Part shown: piece by piece, positions 46,082-55,173 of the stretch | Layout: each line of letters begins with the position of its first letter | Numbering within the stretch: position 1 is the first letter of the stretch | DNA from: CAWCTD01 sp963798455 | GTDB taxonomy: Bacteria > Acidobacteriota > Terriglobia > Bryobacterales > Bryobacteraceae | DNA: 64,000 nt | Direction: 5' to 3' | Assembly: GCA_963798455.1 (NCBI GenBank) | Contig: CAWCTD010000003.1 | Coordinates: 1,240,001 to 1,304,000, forward strand | Notes under the pieces: generated by a model | Told to the model about the DNA's origin: nothing | Databases searched by the model: none | What the model saw: only the letters and a program-made list of their open reading frames with translations | Made by a program: the position numbers and the translations under genes

Positions 46082-47244
46082 TCCAACTGGCAAGGAAAAC
46101 ATTCCTGCCATACGCGCTCCCCTCGATTGGTGAGGAGGAGATTCTCGAAGTCGTCGACAGCCTTCGATCGGGTTGGATCACGACCGGACCCAAAGTCCAG
46201 CGCTTTGAGGCGGACTTCGCTGCTTACACAGGGGCGCGGTTCGCGGTTGCCGTCAGTTCATGCACGGCTGGGCTTCATCTAAGTCTTGCTGCCCTCGGCA
46301 TCGGCTCAGGGGATGAGGTGATCGTCCCTACGCTTACGTTTTGTGCCACGGCCAACGTGGTAGTGCACCTCGGCGCGCAGCCGGTTCTTGTGGACGTGGA
46401 CGAAAACTGTCACATCTCGCTCGAGAACGTCCGCCGATCCGTCACCACGAAGACCCGCGCCATCATTCCTGTGCACTATGGTGGGCAAGCCTGCGACCTC
46501 CGCGAGATCCTCGAGTTCGCCCAGAAGAAGGGGGTTCGGGTCATCGAGGATGCGGCGCACGCCGCAGGAGCCGAGTACGGGGGCCAGAAGGTGGGCTCGC
46601 ACGGCGACGCGGCTGCCTTCAGCTTCTATGCCACGAAGAACATGACCACCGGGGAAGGCGGCATGATCACCACAAATGACGAGGCGCTTGCGGCGCGTCT
46701 TAGGCTGCTGAGCCTTCACGGAATGAGCCGTGACGCCTGGAAGAGGTACAGCGAGGCCGGCTCGTGGTATTACGAAGTGCTCGCCGCCGGCTACAAGTGC
46801 AATATGACCGACATCCAGGCAGCTCTGGGAATCTGGCAACTCAGGAGACTGGACGGGTTCATCCGGAGAAGACAAGAGATTGCGGCCGAGTACGACAGAG
46901 CATTCTCTGGTCTTCCTGGAATTGTGCTGCCAAAATGTCTGCCTGGCCGCAGTAACACGTACCATCTTTACTCCATGTGCCTACAGCCTGAGCGGCTGAC
47001 AATCACTCGGCCGCAGTTCATCGATGAGTTGAGGCGTTCTCAGATCGGCGCCAGTGTGCATTTTATTCCCGTCCACAGGCACCCTTTCTACAGGGACACA
47101 TTCGGCTACCGTCCGGAGCAGTTCCCCGTGGCAGAAAGGCTCCACAAAGGTTTGGTGTCACTTCCTCTCTATCCCAGCATGGAAGACGAGGATGTCGAAT
47201 GCGTGATCGACGCGGTGCGCCGCATCGTCCACTCTCATTGTTGA
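46063..47244 (+). CDS. DegT/DnrJ/EryC1/StrS-family PLP aminotransferase
   Basis: 393 residues; GGAGG lies 8 bases before the ATG. Characteristic motifs: GWITTGPKVQRFEADFAAYT, AVSSCTAGLHLSLAALGIGS, VIVPTLTFCATANVVVHLGA, VIEDAAHAAGAEYGGQKVGS and SFYATKNMTTGEGGMI, whose Lys forms the PLP Schiff base. It aminates a keto-sugar nucleotide to give an amino sugar. The CapD-like dehydratase two genes on could supply the 4-keto substrate. Confidence 0.95.
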   Translation: MAATDVIQLARKTFLPYALPSIGEEEILEVVDSLRSGWITTGPKVQRFEADFAAYTGARFAVAVSSCTAGLHLSLAALGIGSGDEVIVPTLTFCATANVVVHLGAQPVLVDVDENCHISLENVRRSVTTKTRAIIPVHYGGQACDLREILEFAQKKGVRVIEDAAHAAGAEYGGQKVGSHGDAAAFSFYATKNMTTGEGGMITTNDEALAARLRLLSLHGMSRDAWKRYSEAGSWYYEVLAAGYKCNMTDIQAALGIWQLRRLDGFIRRRQEIAAEYDRAFSGLPGIVLPKCLPGRSNTYHLYSMCLQPERLTITRPQFIDELRRSQIGASVHFIPVHRHPFYRDTFGYRPEQFPVAERLHKGLVSLPLYPSMEDEDVECVIDAVRRIVHSHC

Positions 47245-47507
47245 TAGCGCCGAAGTTTTCTCAAACCACAGAGGAGTTGCGCCCATGATGCGACCGTTAC
47301 GCCGCTGCGTGGCGCCAGGTTGTTAAGAAGGCTGTCTCTCGAGAAGTCGGTTGTTCTCCGCCAGCTCAAGAGTGCGGCCAGGGACACGTGTGAGGCAGGA
47401 AGAACCAAGTTGAGGGCAAAGTCACGGCAGTGTTGCGGCAAGGATAGCTCTGCTCTGGTCCTGAAGCCGGGCAGAGATATGGCGCTCTGACTATCAAGGT
47501 GAAACAC
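47245..47507. other. Intergenic, no gene seen
   Basis: About 260 bases before the CapD-like gene, without an open frame of note. AAGGTG at 47496-47501 is the ribosome-binding site of the next gene. The gap may contain a separate promoter, but I see no consensus boxes. Confidence 0.35.
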
Positions 47508-49454
47508 ATGAGACTGGTGTTGCGCATTCAATGTCTTGGTGACCGTGTGCTCGGCAGCAAATCCATCCGCCGGCCACTCGTCTGGGCGTTGCAGGCACTA
47601 GTCTTCGGTGTATGCGGATTCCTCGCTTTCGTACTCCGATTCGATTTGATGCTGCCACCAGAGAGCCGGCCATTCCTTCTCGGCGCGCTGCCGGTCTGGA
47701 TTCTGACCAAAACCGGGGTATTCCGTGCCTTCAGGCTAGACCACGGCTGGTGGCGGTATGTATCTGTCCTGGACATCCACCGCCTCTTGATTGCGAACAT
47801 CGCCGGCTCGGTTCTCAGTGATCTCATCTTAATCTTCCTCTTTCTGGACGGATTCCCACGATCCGTTTATCTTCTGGATTTCATTCTGTCCTTCCTAGGC
47901 ACAGCAGCGCTTCGGGTGACGTCCCGAATCCTCCGGGATCTTTCCCGTCAGGGCCCGTCAACACTTGTAAAACGCGTGCTCGTGTACGGTGCCGGTGAGG
48001 CGGGTGCTCTGTTGGTGAAGGAGATCCGTTCATCGCGAAATTCCCCTTACTATGCTTGTGGCTTCGTGGATGATAACCAGGCGAAGTGGGGGCTTGAGAT
48101 CGCCGGTGTTCCAGTTCTCGGGCCGGGCAGCAGCCTGCCTGCACTCGTTCGAGAGCACAAGCCCGGTCTTGTTCTGATCGCCATTCCATCGGCATCTGGC
48201 CAGCAGATGGCGAAGATCATGGCACACTGCTGCGCGACAAAGGTTGCCTTCAAGACTGTGCCGTCAGTGCTTGAGATTGTGGAAAGCCGGACACTGAAGA
48301 GCCAGATTCGCGAAGTGGCGGTGGAGGACTTGCTGGGGCGCACGCCGGTCCGACTTGAAGATCTCGAGATCCGTAAGAAGATTCAAGACCGGGTGGTGGC
48401 CGTCACCGGTGCGGGCGGCTCCATCGGCTCCGAACTGTGCCGGCAAATCGGGCGGTTCGGGCCGAGGGCCATCGTGGGGTACGAGATCGCAGAGACGGCC
48501 CTGTTTGAGTTGGAGCTTGAGATGAAGGCACGTTTCCCCGGAGTCTCCTTCTGCCCCGAGATCGGAAGTGTCCAAGATCTGCTCAGACTTCGCGAAGTGC
48601 TGGAGTGCCACCAGCCCTCGATTCTGTATCACGCGGCCGCCTATAAGCACGTGCCGATGATGGAAGCACACATGTTCGAGGCCCTGGAGAACAACGTCTT
48701 CGGCACGTACGCGACCGCCGTAGCGGCCGGCGAGCTGGGGGTCGAGGACTTCGTGATGATCTCGACGGACAAAGCGGTGCGTCCGACAAGCGTCATGGGT
48801 GTCACCAAAAGGCTGGCGGAACTTGCGGTGAATTCACTGCAAGACGGCAAGACCCGTTTCGTGTCGGTACGCTTCGGTAACGTGCTCGGCAGCAATGGCA
48901 GCGTTATCCCACTGTTCAAGCGGCAGATTGCGGCGGGTGGCCCAGTGACAGTCACGCATCCGGAGATGCAACGCTACTTCATGACGATTCCAGAAGCCGT
49001 TCAACTGGTGTTGCAGGCTTCCACCATGGGAGGAGGAGGGGAGATCTTCGTACTGGATATGGGCGAACCGGTGAAGATATTGGACCTGGCCAGGAACCTG
49101 ATCCTGCTCTCGGGTCTGCACCCGGACAAAGACATCCGAATCGAGTTCACAGGAGTGCGCCCCGGGGAGAAGCTTTATGAAGAGTTGCACCTTTTCGAGG
49201 AATCGACTGCGCCGACCTGCCACGAGAAGATCAAGACGTTCACGGGGCCATCGCTTGGCTACGGAGAGATGAGAGGGCACATTGAGGCCCTGCGGCGGAT
49301 CTCTGCTGCGCGCGATGTCACGCAACTCGTTCTGCGATTCAAGGAGATTGTGCCGGACTACAACCCAAGTGCCCACGTGCTGCGGTGTGCTCTGAAAGGA
49401 AGGAGCAGGGGAGACGACAGAAGAACGCAGACAATGGCGGTGGGATACGGATAG
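47508..49454 (+). CDS. CapD/FlaA1/WbpM-like nucleotide-sugar 4,6-dehydratase (membrane-bound)
   Basis: 648 residues from the ATG at 47508. Four to five N-terminal helices (LVWALQALVFGVCGFLAFVL; IANIAGSVLSDLILIFLFLD) precede a CoA-binding-like Rossmann domain (VLVYGAGEAGALLVKEIRSS). The SDR domain has VVAVTGAGGSIGSELCRQIG near residue 287. In place of Tyr-x3-Lys it carries the family's SVMGVTKR pattern with Met at the Tyr position, as in WbpM/FlaA1-type C6-dehydratases. It probably makes UDP-4-keto-6-deoxy sugar for the aminotransferase. Last 30 residues are basic and unstructured. Confidence 0.93.
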   Translation: MRLVLRIQCLGDRVLGSKSIRRPLVWALQALVFGVCGFLAFVLRFDLMLPPESRPFLLGALPVWILTKTGVFRAFRLDHGWWRYVSVLDIHRLLIANIAGSVLSDLILIFLFLDGFPRSVYLLDFILSFLGTAALRVTSRILRDLSRQGPSTLVKRVLVYGAGEAGALLVKEIRSSRNSPYYACGFVDDNQAKWGLEIAGVPVLGPGSSLPALVREHKPGLVLIAIPSASGQQMAKIMAHCCATKVAFKTVPSVLEIVESRTLKSQIREVAVEDLLGRTPVRLEDLEIRKKIQDRVVAVTGAGGSIGSELCRQIGRFGPRAIVGYEIAETALFELELEMKARFPGVSFCPEIGSVQDLLRLREVLECHQPSILYHAAAYKHVPMMEAHMFEALENNVFGTYATAVAAGELGVEDFVMISTDKAVRPTSVMGVTKRLAELAVNSLQDGKTRFVSVRFGNVLGSNGSVIPLFKRQIAAGGPVTVTHPEMQRYFMTIPEAVQLVLQASTMGGGGEIFVLDMGEPVKILDLARNLILLSGLHPDKDIRIEFTGVRPGEKLYEELHLFEESTAPTCHEKIKTFTGPSLGYGEMRGHIEALRRISAARDVTQLVLRFKEIVPDYNPSAHVLRCALKGRSRGDDRRTQTMAVGYG

Positions 49455-49571
49455 GCAAGGGGAACCAGGCAAATCGAGGTTCAACTGAGACGGGAACCCA
49501 CACTGAAGTTTTACAGCACGATTCGCGGCAGACTTTGGATAGTCTCGCGCTGGAGAGGACGGAGGGACGCA

Positions 49572-49802
49572 ATGGTGATCCCGCTGGTGCGACGGCTGTT
49601 TCGAGGCGAGAGTGAAGCGAGCTCCGAACAGGTGGGCATCCTGCTGGCCGACTTCGGCGTGCGCCCCGTCAGCACGATCAACGCAAAGCTGGGGGTTGAG
49701 GAGACTCCTGTGGCAACGGTGGTTGTTGAGCCCTCGGAGGCGGCCCGAGTCCAAGACGTTGTGGCGGCTGTCAAAGAGTTCTGGGAGCCACTCGTTGAGT
49801 GA
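49572..49802 (+). CDS. Small conserved-looking protein
   Basis: 76 residues; GGAGGG sits 7 bases before the ATG. Sequence begins MVIPLVRRLFRGESEASSEQ and ends RVQDVVAAVKEFWEPLVE, with predicted alpha-beta alternation. No family recognised. It lies at the end of the exopolysaccharide operon and ahead of the VanZ-like gene, so it may be co-transcribed. Confidence 0.45.
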   Translation: MVIPLVRRLFRGESEASSEQVGILLADFGVRPVSTINAKLGVEETPVATVVVEPSEAARVQDVVAAVKEFWEPLVE

Positions 49803-49923
49803 TGAAGAGTCGGATATCTTCGAGACCCGGAAGCCCGCCACACAAGGCGGAATTTGATGCCCCGCTGATGGCGGCATTCGCGCAGGCGCCGGGTAGCAAC
49901 GGCAAAGCCTTCGCGGTCGGTTT

Positions 49924-50355
49924 ATGATTCAACAAGTGAGAGACATTCGCTGGCTATTGCCTGCTGCCTGGACTCTGATGGTGGCCGCCGTGGCAGTGGG
50001 GTCGTTGCTGCCCGGCACTGTCGTGCCATCTGCGGTTGGGGGTCCGGTCGAACACTGGATTGCCTATTCCGGGCTGACGTTCTTACCCTTTGTCTTCGCA
50101 AGACGATTGAGGACAGCGTGGGCCATCGCGTGGGCGCTTCTCTCGATGGGGACCGCGCTGGAAATTGCCCAGATATTCGTCCGGGGCCGTGCGTTTGAGT
50201 GGGTGGATCTCGGGCTGAATGCCTGCGGGGTGATGACAGGAGTGCTAGCGGGGCGACGGCTTCGTGGGATTGCCTCTGAGCCTCCTCCTCACCGGTTTCC
50301 CCAGTCGCCCTGCTCCGGCGGGCTGAGTGCTCCGGAGGGGTCTGGCAGCCCCTGA
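49924..50355 (+). CDS. VanZ-like membrane protein
   Basis: 143 residues with four hydrophobic segments. LPAAWTLMVAAVAVGSLLPG, then VEHWIAYSGLTFLPFVFARR, and TALEIAQIFVRGRAFEWVDL with GLNACGVMTGVLAGRRLRG match VanZ-like proteins, including the conserved E..Q...R.....D..N line. VanZ-like genes commonly close polysaccharide loci in Acidobacteriota and related groups. Molecular role is not established; VanZ itself reduces teicoplanin susceptibility. Confidence 0.82.
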   Translation: MIQQVRDIRWLLPAAWTLMVAAVAVGSLLPGTVVPSAVGGPVEHWIAYSGLTFLPFVFARRLRTAWAIAWALLSMGTALEIAQIFVRGRAFEWVDLGLNACGVMTGVLAGRRLRGIASEPPPHRFPQSPCSGGLSAPEGSGSP

Positions 50356-50375
50356 ATTAAAATCAGTTAAAGTCC

Positions 50376-50405
50376 TTGACGGGCTGGGCAGACCAGGTGC
50401 ATACT
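50376..50405 (+). promoter_or_regulatory. Possible promoter of the PilZ/coiled-coil group
   Basis: TTGACG (50376-50381) and CATACT (50400-50405) are separated by 18 bases, matching the sigma-70 boxes at 5/6 and 4/6. It lies 135 bases before the PilZ gene and just after the VanZ-like gene. Consensus-only prediction. Confidence 0.35.
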
Positions 50406-50539
50406 TTGCGATGCCGGGGAAGGAACGCACAATGGCGTCCTGGGCAGTTCGGTGCCCGCGCCCGCATGTCGCAGATCGCATTGTTCAGGACGCCGAATGA
50501 ATTGGGGATGACTTGCCGCCCCCCGGCGGGTGAGCACTC

Positions 50540-50908
50540 ATGGCAGACGCGGAGAAGGCAATGCGCAGGGCGGGCGAATTCGAGGGGGAGGATCGTCGAA
50601 AGGGGCTGCGGTTCTCCATCCAACGGAAAGTTCGCTACAGTACTCCGAACGGGAAGAAGGGTGCCGGCACCTCCCTGGACATCAGCCGCAAGGGTGTCTT
50701 GTTTACTACCCAACAAGTCTTGGATGTGGGAGAGTTTGTCGAACTGAGCCTGGAGTGGCCTGTTCGGCTCGATCAGAAGACGCCTCTGAAGCTGGTTCTG
50801 AGAGGTAGGGTAATCCGCAGCTCGGGTGACCGAGCAGCGGTCTTCGTTAAACAGCACGAGTTGCGGACCCTTGACCTCGGCGGGTACTTCGCGCGGGCGA
50901 GCGTCTAG
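50540..50908 (+). CDS. Single-domain PilZ protein
   Basis: 122 residues. After an acidic 15-residue lead come EDRRKGLRFSIQRKVRYSTP, with RKGLR (RxxxR), and SLDISRKGVLFTTQQVL, with DxSxxG. Both c-di-GMP-binding motifs are intact and the rest fits a PilZ beta-barrel. It is likely a cytoplasmic c-di-GMP receptor. It directly precedes two coiled-coil genes and follows the exopolysaccharide locus, so control of synthesis or export is plausible. Confidence 0.85.
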   Translation: MADAEKAMRRAGEFEGEDRRKGLRFSIQRKVRYSTPNGKKGAGTSLDISRKGVLFTTQQVLDVGEFVELSLEWPVRLDQKTPLKLVLRGRVIRSSGDRAAVFVKQHELRTLDLGGYFARASV

Positions 50909-50958
50909 GGTTCACGATCCAACAGCGTCGATCCTCTGCTGACATCAGGGGGTGTGGT

Positions 50959-52008
50959 GTGCCAGATCAACAATCACGTTCCAGCGGAAAGCTCCTCCTG
51001 GCCGAGCTGAACAACCTCCAGGAAGGTATCAGGAGGCTAGAGGAGAAGAAGTTAGCGCTAGAAGACATCATCCTATCGGTCATCTTCAGGCCACCCGGCG
51101 AGCCCGCTGCGGAGCCAGCCGGGACAGGGGTGCCCGAGTTGCCGGATACCTTACCTTTACGGCACTCCTCTGTCGATTGTCCACACTATTTCGGCTGGAC
51201 ACTGCGCGGTGACAAGCGGCCACTAGACGAGAGTGAGAAGGAATACCTGCGCTTTGTGGACTCAGATGGACACCTGATCGCCGCCGACATCGAAACAACG
51301 TTTCACTATCCGATGGCCGACCTCATTGCGGTGCTCCACCCGGACCTCGAGCAGGATGAGGCGGTCCGTCTAATCATGAAGCTCGGTTCGGTGATACAAG
51401 AGACCGGGATCCATCAGGGGGCCGCGAAACTGCACACCGGCCAGGAGCTTCCAGCATCGCTGTTTTTGAAGGCGCCCGTACCGACACCAGCCCGGCCCGA
51501 ACTGAAGGTAGTGCCGCCCAGATTCAACGGGGGGGCCCAGGGGCCGGGTGGGCCGGCTCCAGGCACGTTGGTCGAAACTCTGACTCAGTGCTTGGCAGCC
51601 GCCGAAGGCCATCTCGTCGCCCTCGCCGAAGCGGCCCAGGAATCTTTGCGCCAAGAGCTGCAGACCTTGGGTGCGGAAGTCGAACACCTGGCTACCGAAA
51701 TCTCCACGCAGCACTCCCTCGGCCGTGAAGTGAAGGAGAGCTGCGACCAGCTCGCCGAATCCATGAGCGCGCTGCGTGGGATGGAGTCGAGCAACGCCGG
51801 GCGACTCGATGTTCTCCAATCTGAAGCAGAGAGATTCGCAGGGCGCGAGGAATCGTTCTCCTTGCAGGTGAGACAGCAGCAGGACGAGCTTAAAGCGCTG
51901 CACGGGTCGATGGAGGAGGTCCTCGAGAGGCTCAATCGCCAGGCGGATGTGATCCGGAACCTTCACGAGGTGCAGAAGCATCTGACTTCGTTCTTGCTCA
52001 CACTTTGA
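50959..52008 (+). CDS. Coiled-coil protein (family A)
   Basis: 349 residues, GTG start. Residues 1-35 form a short helix (ELNNLQEGIRRLEEKKLALE). Residues 70-165 form a compact mixed domain with YFGWTLRGDKRPLDESEKEY and FHYPMADLIAVLHPDLEQDE. A Pro/Gly linker leads to a coiled coil (about 195-349) ending RLNRQADVIRNLHEVQKHLT, which carries the Q-x3-I-R-x-LH signature shared with the other coil proteins. No membrane segment or PilZ domain. It sits between a PilZ gene and another coil gene. Confidence 0.6.
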   Translation: MPDQQSRSSGKLLLAELNNLQEGIRRLEEKKLALEDIILSVIFRPPGEPAAEPAGTGVPELPDTLPLRHSSVDCPHYFGWTLRGDKRPLDESEKEYLRFVDSDGHLIAADIETTFHYPMADLIAVLHPDLEQDEAVRLIMKLGSVIQETGIHQGAAKLHTGQELPASLFLKAPVPTPARPELKVVPPRFNGGAQGPGGPAPGTLVETLTQCLAAAEGHLVALAEAAQESLRQELQTLGAEVEHLATEISTQHSLGREVKESCDQLAESMSALRGMESSNAGRLDVLQSEAERFAGREESFSLQVRQQQDELKALHGSMEEVLERLNRQADVIRNLHEVQKHLTSFLLTL

Positions 52009-52093
52009 GACACTCCGGATCGGCTGGCCTCCTCAGGTGGACGTCCTCCGATCCAGAAGACGACCAGCAACCAAACCCAGGCAAACGAAAGGT

Positions 52094-52930
52094 ATGACAA
52101 TGACCAGCATGACTAACGCTTTGACACTACCTACGGACGGCAAGTCGCACATCGCGACACTACCACCGACAACGGGTGTTCAGCGGCACGGCAGTGAAGG
52201 TACAACCAGCCTAGCTCAAGGGCTCGCGCAGAACATCATTGAAGTGTGGACTCGCCTCCTCGATCCCGTGGAGCAAGTGGTAGCTCGGGATCATGCCGCG
52301 CTATGCACAACCATGGATGCCGTCTCGACAACCTCGGAGTCGCTAAGGGATGCGAGCGCCGATCTCAGCCAGCTCCGGCAACTTGCCGATTTGATGAGAA
52401 AGGAACAAGGCGACCTTCTGTCGAGGCTTACGCTTGATGAAGGGCGTCTGGCTGAGGTGGTGACGAGCGACTCGCTGGTGCACGCTGAAGTGGGCAAGCT
52501 CGCGGAGGTACAAGCGGAACTCCGTCAAGAAGTCAGTAGCCAAGCTGCAGGCGCGCTATTGTTCCAACAAGGGTTATCTGAAGCCGAAAAGGGCGCGAAA
52601 GAGCTGCTGGAGCGACACGAAGCGTTGGAATGCCGTCTGACGGCGGTGGCCTCCGAGGTGGCGGAGTCCAACGGCCAGCTGCGAGCCCGGGAAGAAGCCT
52701 TGCAAGCACTGGTGGCTTCCAGTAGTGCATTGAGCCTAACCTGCTCAGGGTTACAGGAGCGGCAGGAGGCACTGGAGAGGCGGATCGACGCTCAAGCCAG
52801 TGCGATGCGAGCGCTTCATTCGAACCTGCTGCAGTTCGGGGACTGGCTCGAGAGACTGCGGACGGCACTTGGCAAAGTGGAAGAGATCTTCCGCACGAGC
52901 GCCTCAGACTCCTTGCCGCCGGAAATGTAG
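52094..52930 (+). CDS. Coiled-coil protein, paralogue of the chimera at 14251
   Basis: 278 residues from the ATG at 52094 (GAAAGG just upstream). After a Thr/Ser-rich lead and LAQGLAQNIIEVWTRLLDPV, the coil begins DHAALCTTMDAVSTTSESLR and runs to the end. It has one copy of the segment (RQEVSSQAAGALLFQQGL; LLERHEALECRLTAVASEVA) that is repeated five times in the chimera. It closes with RIDAQASAMRALHSNLLQFG and DWLERLRTALGKVEEIF, nearly identical to the chimera before its PilZ domain. No PilZ domain here. It is the likely donor type for the fusion. Confidence 0.7.
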   Translation: MTMTSMTNALTLPTDGKSHIATLPPTTGVQRHGSEGTTSLAQGLAQNIIEVWTRLLDPVEQVVARDHAALCTTMDAVSTTSESLRDASADLSQLRQLADLMRKEQGDLLSRLTLDEGRLAEVVTSDSLVHAEVGKLAEVQAELRQEVSSQAAGALLFQQGLSEAEKGAKELLERHEALECRLTAVASEVAESNGQLRAREEALQALVASSSALSLTCSGLQERQEALERRIDAQASAMRALHSNLLQFGDWLERLRTALGKVEEIFRTSASDSLPPEM

Positions 52931-52990
52931 TCAAGAACCGGCCTCTGCGCTGGCCCTGAGGCACAGCTTTACATCGCGGGCTCTGAGTGA

Positions 52991-53061
52991 GGATTCCGGC
53001 GAAGGCGAACGGTGATTCCGAAGGCAACGCGAACTGCATTCCGGGCCGAAGGCGAACAGTC
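52991..53061 (-). repeat. Array of about 23-bp CCGGAAT repeats
   Basis: Read on the minus strand there are three units of 22-25 bases with the form GTTCGCCTTC followed by CCGGAAT, ending with GGAATCCTCACT. The array starts about 60 bases after the coil gene stop. The array at 61750-61912 has the same unit and the same terminal GGAATCCTCACT, so they are homologous. Role unknown. Confidence 0.6.
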
Positions 53062-53558
53062 CTCGGAGCGCAGCGACGCTGACACCTCAATTGTGGAACA
53101 AGTGTTCGGCTTCGTCAAGAAAAACCTGTCCGGAGCGCAGCGGAGGCAGGCTGGCACAAGCGAGGAAAGGGGTGTGGGGAAAGGGGCGCAGCCCCTTTCC
53201 CCGCCTCATCACGGTAGAGGCCCAGCCTGTGAGTCAGCGGGGAACGGAGCGGGTTCGGAGGGCGTTTGCCGATTGCCTGGTTGTCCGCCAATTTTCGGGC
53301 GTTAACACGGGGACCTCGACCACTCTCGCTCAACGGACAGAAGCTCACTTCGCTCCGCGAACGTTAGGGCGGGCTGATAACGCCCATTGAGTCAGCCACT
53401 TCCAGGCGAAGAACGCCCGATCGGTGAAGCAAAGCCGACTTGAACGGGCGCTATCGCCGCCAAATCGAGCGTATCCCATTGGCCAGCATATGCCTAACCT
53501 GTTTTCCAAGCGTCGCCGGAGCCGCTTGGAATGGAAAATGAGACGAAAAAGAGCATAT
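53062..53558. other. Non-coding debris
   Basis: About 500 bases between the repeat array and the next IS end. Short frames on both strands lack domains and start signals. A G-rich palindromic-looking stretch (GGGGAAAGGGGC..GCCCCTTTCCCC) at about 53177-53202 could form a strong hairpin. No gene called. Confidence 0.4.
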
Positions 53559-55080
53559 TCCAATCGAAGGATGAGCCTGAAGGATGATGGGGGCTGAGCA
53601 GTCTGGGCTCCTTTCTGTGAGTGTGTAAGTGTCTCGGAGTCGGGGCTGTGGGAATGTGGGAATCGCGGCAGCGATTTCCAAGGGCGGTGGGCAAAGAGGG
53701 AAACCTGGTGTTGGTTTTCCTCTTTGTCCACGGCCCGGCATTTCCACAGCCTTTTCTCATGCGCTCTTCCTTCGTTGGAAGCTGGCGAATAGCTTCTGTT
53801 TGGCGGTCTGCATCCGGCGGGCTGCCGCCGTGTCGGTTTCGGCTCGCTCGATCTCATTGAGCCTTTCGATGGTCACCCCCGGCCGGAGGGCGCGCACCAC
53901 CCCGGGCAACTGGCGCAAGATCTCCCAGGGCGTGGCGTACCAGCGGTACACCCTGCGTTGCTTGCCCTTGGCTCCGGTCTCCACTTCGGGCACGCCGCAG
54001 GGCCGGTGGAAGCTCAGGTAGGGATTGAAGTATCCCTCGTAGAACTCCTCGATCGCCTGCGCATGGCTGGAGTCGATATATCCGTAGCCCATGTGCTTGC
54101 GCACCACCGCGCCGTTCTTCGCCTCCGCCAAGCCGTTGTCGTTGGAATGCCGCGGCCGCGACTTGGTCTGTTGGATCAGCAACTTGTTGAGCAGCTTGGC
54201 CACCGTGTGGTTGATGAACTCGCTGCCGTTGTCGGAATGGAAGCCGCGGATGTGAAACGGAAACTGCCGCAGCATGGCTTCCAGCACCGGCTGCAAGTAG
54301 GCTTCGCTGATCTGCTCGGCCGCCCCCACCACCTGCCACTGCGTGACCTCGTCCACGGCATTGATGTGATACGCCCCTTTCACGCCTCCCAGATCCCCCT
54401 GGTGCACCGTGTCCACCCGCAGGTAGCCCGGTCGTCCGTCCGGCTCTGGCCGGCGCCGTTCGCCAATGGCCACCTGCACCGGCCGCGTTTTCTGGTAGAC
54501 CACCCGCTTCTGCCGGTACGTCCGGCTCTTGCGCAGGTTGTAGATGTGGGCCATCGAAATGGCCGCCAGCCGCTCATAGCGGGGGTCCTTGAAATCGTAC
54601 CGCGCCCGCTGCAGGAGCTTCTGCGTCGCCGGGCCGCTGAGCGTCTCATGGGCCTGGTCGACTTCGGCCAGCAACTCGATGTCGGCTAGCCTGTAGCGGC
54701 AAGCAAAGCGGTGGCGCCGGTAGAGCGCCTCCTTGACCTCGCCGCTGTCGCCGTACTTGCCGATCAGCCGCGTCACCTGCGCCCGGCTCAGCCCGGACAT
54801 CTTCGCCACGTAACGTCGCAACAGTCCCTTCGCCTCCCGACCGCATTGCCCATAGCGCTGCTGCTTCAATGTCCGCGTCACCCAGTCATAAACCTCCCGC
54901 CGGTTCTTGCCCTCGAACCGAACCGGCTCGCTGGCCTCCAAAAACGCCCGGATCTGCTCCAGGCTCATTGTGTCCCGATCCTGCATGCTGACAATCAATC
55001 TCCAGCATGCCCAACCTCCCCGCCTTCAGGCTCATCTTGCGTTAGAAACACACCCTTCCTTCAGGCTCATCCTGCATTAG
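53559..55080 (-). mobile_element. IS element with integrase-type transposase and subterminal repeats
   Basis: The left side has GGATGAGCCTGAAGG at about 53569-53583. The right side has the inverted CCTTCAGGCTCATC twice, at about 55023 and 55057, each followed by TGCNTTAGA. The doubled right-end repeat, one base-poor copy inside and one at the edge, is a feature of the element. I could not fix the outer edges exactly or see a target duplication. One transposase gene fills it. Confidence 0.6.
53757..54986 (-). CDS. Integrase-core (rve) transposase
   Basis: 409 residues from the ATG at 54986 (frame open to 54998). Helix-turn-helix region: AKMSGLSRAQVTRLIGKYGD. Catalytic core: GYLRVDTVHQGDLGGVKGAY (Asp 1), FHIRGFHSDNGSEFINHTVA (Asp 2) and HSNDNGLAEAKNGAVVRKHM (Glu), which is the complete DDE triad. 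C-terminal domain FNPYLSFHRPCGVPEVETG. The frame is intact, so the element may be active. Family within the rve-type IS groups (IS481-like or ISNCY) is not certain. Confidence 0.85.
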   Translation of the reverse strand: MQDRDTMSLEQIRAFLEASEPVRFEGKNRREVYDWVTRTLKQQRYGQCGREAKGLLRRYVAKMSGLSRAQVTRLIGKYGDSGEVKEALYRRHRFACRYRLADIELLAEVDQAHETLSGPATQKLLQRARYDFKDPRYERLAAISMAHIYNLRKSRTYRQKRVVYQKTRPVQVAIGERRRPEPDGRPGYLRVDTVHQGDLGGVKGAYHINAVDEVTQWQVVGAAEQISEAYLQPVLEAMLRQFPFHIRGFHSDNGSEFINHTVAKLLNKLLIQQTKSRPRHSNDNGLAEAKNGAVVRKHMGYGYIDSSHAQAIEEFYEGYFNPYLSFHRPCGVPEVETGAKGKQRRVYRWYATPWEILRQLPGVVRALRPGVTIERLNEIERAETDTAAARRMQTAKQKLFASFQRRKSA

Positions 55081-55173
55081 ACAAGACTAAAAGGTCCAAA
55101 GATCGGCGATTGGGTGTACAATCTATGCTGGCCAGGAGGCGAAAACGGAAATCCTGGATAAGAAGGAGCCGCG

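Noticed and set aside
51086..51935. Minus-strand frames over the coil genes at 50959 and 52094.
   Set aside because: They are complements of heptad-repeat coding sequence and contain no domain or start signal.
53177..53202. An intrinsic terminator at the GC-rich hairpin.
   Set aside because: The stem is strong but no T-run follows on either strand, and no gene ends close by.
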